Shown one piece after another: positions 62,288 to 63,325 of a stretch of 63,325 nt of DNA. The position numbers and the translations under genes are program-made. Numbering within the stretch: the first letter of the stretch is position 1; each line of letters begins with the position of its first letter. Origin of the DNA: an uncultured Bacteroidaceae bacterium (GTDB lineage Bacteria; Bacteroidota; Bacteroidia; Bacteroidales; Bacteroidaceae); NCBI GenBank assembly GCA_934293005.1, contig CAKQYA010000016.1:1-63325 (forward strand). The letters are read 5' to 3'. Under the pieces are notes generated by a model. It made no database searches and was not told the DNA's origin. It worked only from the letters and a program-made list of their open reading frames with translations.

Positions 62288-63325
62288 TCATTGCGTCACC
62301 CAAAAATCTTCGTCAAAGAGTTTTGCTATTTTCTGATGCCTTGCCATCAACATTGTTTGGGTGTAAACCTCCTTGTTCAGAGGTAGTTTAATTTGTATGG
62401 TGGTGATGGTCTTTGCTAATGCAAGCACCTTGTCTACGCTCATCTTAATCTCTGAGACTTTCAGCATGCGCTCCAATTCCTTGTATACTTTCAAAGCGAC
62501 AAAGCATATACATATATGAGCCTCGATGCGTTTGCGCGTAAAATGAAACATGGGGCGTATCTCTATCTTTGATTTTGCAATACGGAAAGCCCGTTCTACG
62601 TGCCAAAGGTTGTGATATGCCGTGTATACATCCTGTATTGGTATATCCGTATTGGTGAGATATCCTTTCAGACCGTCCCATTTGGAGTCGTCGGCAACAC
62701 GGTCATAGTTGATGGTGACTTTCACTTCGCCATCCATGGATAAAAACTTATTGTAACCTCTTTTGTTGATGTTGCCTTTAGTGAGCGCACCATGCTTATA
62801 TGCCTTTTCCAGCCTGCGTATTCCCTTCTCCCGGTTATAGGCATCTTTCTTTGCACGGTCATCTGTATAGCCGACCAGGAGACGACGTCCGCCTCCTTTG
62901 TCATATTCAACCATCTGGCAGTCGAGCTTGGGCTGTTCAAGTATCCAGTTCTTGACTTCATGACTTTCATTCTTTATCTTCGCACCTATTATATACTTGT
63001 AGCCGTGCGTCTCAAGTTCCGCTATATTTGCATTGTTCATCAGGCCTGAGTCAGCCACCACGACGAAGTCTTCCAATCCGTATTTGCTTACAAACCCGTT
63101 TATCGTCGGCAGCATCGTGTGGCCTTCATATTTGTTGCCCTCATGGATGCAATAGGCAAGCGGATAGCCGTCCAAACTTACAAGCAGGCCGAGTATGATC
63201 TGAGGATTGCTGTGACGCCCTTCTTTCGAGAAACCAGTCTTGCGCAAGTCGTCCTCATAATCCGCTTCAAAGTAAAGTGTGGTGACATCATAGAACAGCA
63301 CACCGATATTTCCACCGAACAGTTT
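62288..63325 (-). CDS. IS1634-type DDE transposase (partial, runs off window)
   Basis: At least 345 residues are seen and the N-terminus lies beyond the right edge. The frame is open to the last base. It has the catalytic-region patterns FYDVTTLYFEAD, VVADSGLMNN and YHNLWHVERAFRIAKSKIEIRP (Asp, Asp and Glu of a DDE enzyme), with a second helical region. It fits the IS4 superfamily, IS1634-like. The terminal inverted repeat was not identified. The element probably ends between about 62244 and 62288. Confidence 0.85.
   Translation of the reverse strand, partial: KLFGGNIGVLFYDVTTLYFEADYEDDLRKTGFSKEGRHSNPQIILGLLVSLDGYPLAYCIHEGNKYEGHTMLPTINGFVSKYGLEDFVVVADSGLMNNANIAELETHGYKYIIGAKIKNESHEVKNWILEQPKLDCQMVEYDKGGGRRLLVGYTDDRAKKDAYNREKGIRRLEKAYKHGALTKGNINKRGYNKFLSMDGEVKVTINYDRVADDSKWDGLKGYLTNTDIPIQDVYTAYHNLWHVERAFRIAKSKIEIRPMFHFTRKRIEAHICICFVALKVYKELERMLKVSEIKMSVDKVLALAKTITTIQIKLPLNKEVYTQTMLMARHQKIAKLFDEDFWVTQ

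Noticed and set aside
1..63325. tRNA or rRNA genes and known riboswitches
   Set aside because: I looked through the gaps for cloverleaf arms, anticodon-like loops and familiar riboswitch cores and found none, but a covariance search would be needed for certainty.

Overview
The window looks like a chromosomal segment of a Bacteroidales bacterium, most likely Prevotellaceae or a close relative. The evidence is a complete core operon of the type IX secretion system (T9SS), BspA-like and FimB/Mfa2-like surface proteins, families largely confined to Bacteroidetes (DUF4294, DUF4954, DUF4859), two-element promoters with a TAnnTTTG -7 box, and an absence of Shine-Dalgarno sites. No rRNA, tRNA or CRISPR array was seen.

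Layout. 1-1380: a 5'-incomplete gene joining zinc-ribbon-like motifs to a formylglycine-generating-enzyme fold, with a strong terminator. 1492-8851 (minus): a TtcA-like tRNA thiolase, an MBOAT acyltransferase with two SGNH hydrolases (probably an extracellular acyl-transfer module), and a 7TM-HD phosphodiesterase. 9101-14644 (minus): threonine operon thrA - ApgM-type homoserine kinase - thrC behind a consensus promoter. 15054-21121 (minus): T9SS operon porP-gldK-gldL-gldM-gldN. 21381-26548: a Spy-like periplasmic protein (minus), then cysS, a tiny membrane protein, and two secreted proteins, one with a T9SS-like tail and one HExxH protein. 26832-32703 (minus): a DegT aminotransferase, a fimbrillin-like lipoprotein, and etfB-etfA-acyl-CoA dehydrogenase.

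33169-38154 (plus): a DUF4294 protein, an SpoU methyltransferase and two GH43 glycosidases. 38553-46520 (minus): a possible 30-aa secreted peptide, a DUF4954 beta-helix protein, HflX, and the coupled set frr-rsgA-TPR, then a small unknown protein and class I fumarase. 46729-52490 (minus): a flippase with a Cys-rich lipoprotein, an aldo/keto reductase, argH, an SRPBCC protein and pyrE. 52874-57143 (plus): pyrH and carB. 57253-59832 (minus): a second HExxH secreted protein with a T9SS sorting tail. 60431-61960 (plus): a BspA-like LRR protein. 61998-63325 (minus): the tail of an AlbA/Schlafen-type protein next to an IS1634-type transposase that runs off the window.

The most unusual content is intergenic. 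There is a ~181-bp structured element with inverted ends in at least three clear copies, a second repeat family with a conserved GGTC core in six intergenic sites, a 133-bp MITE-like element, and four head-to-tail 22-bp dyads. None of these is explained by the coding genes.
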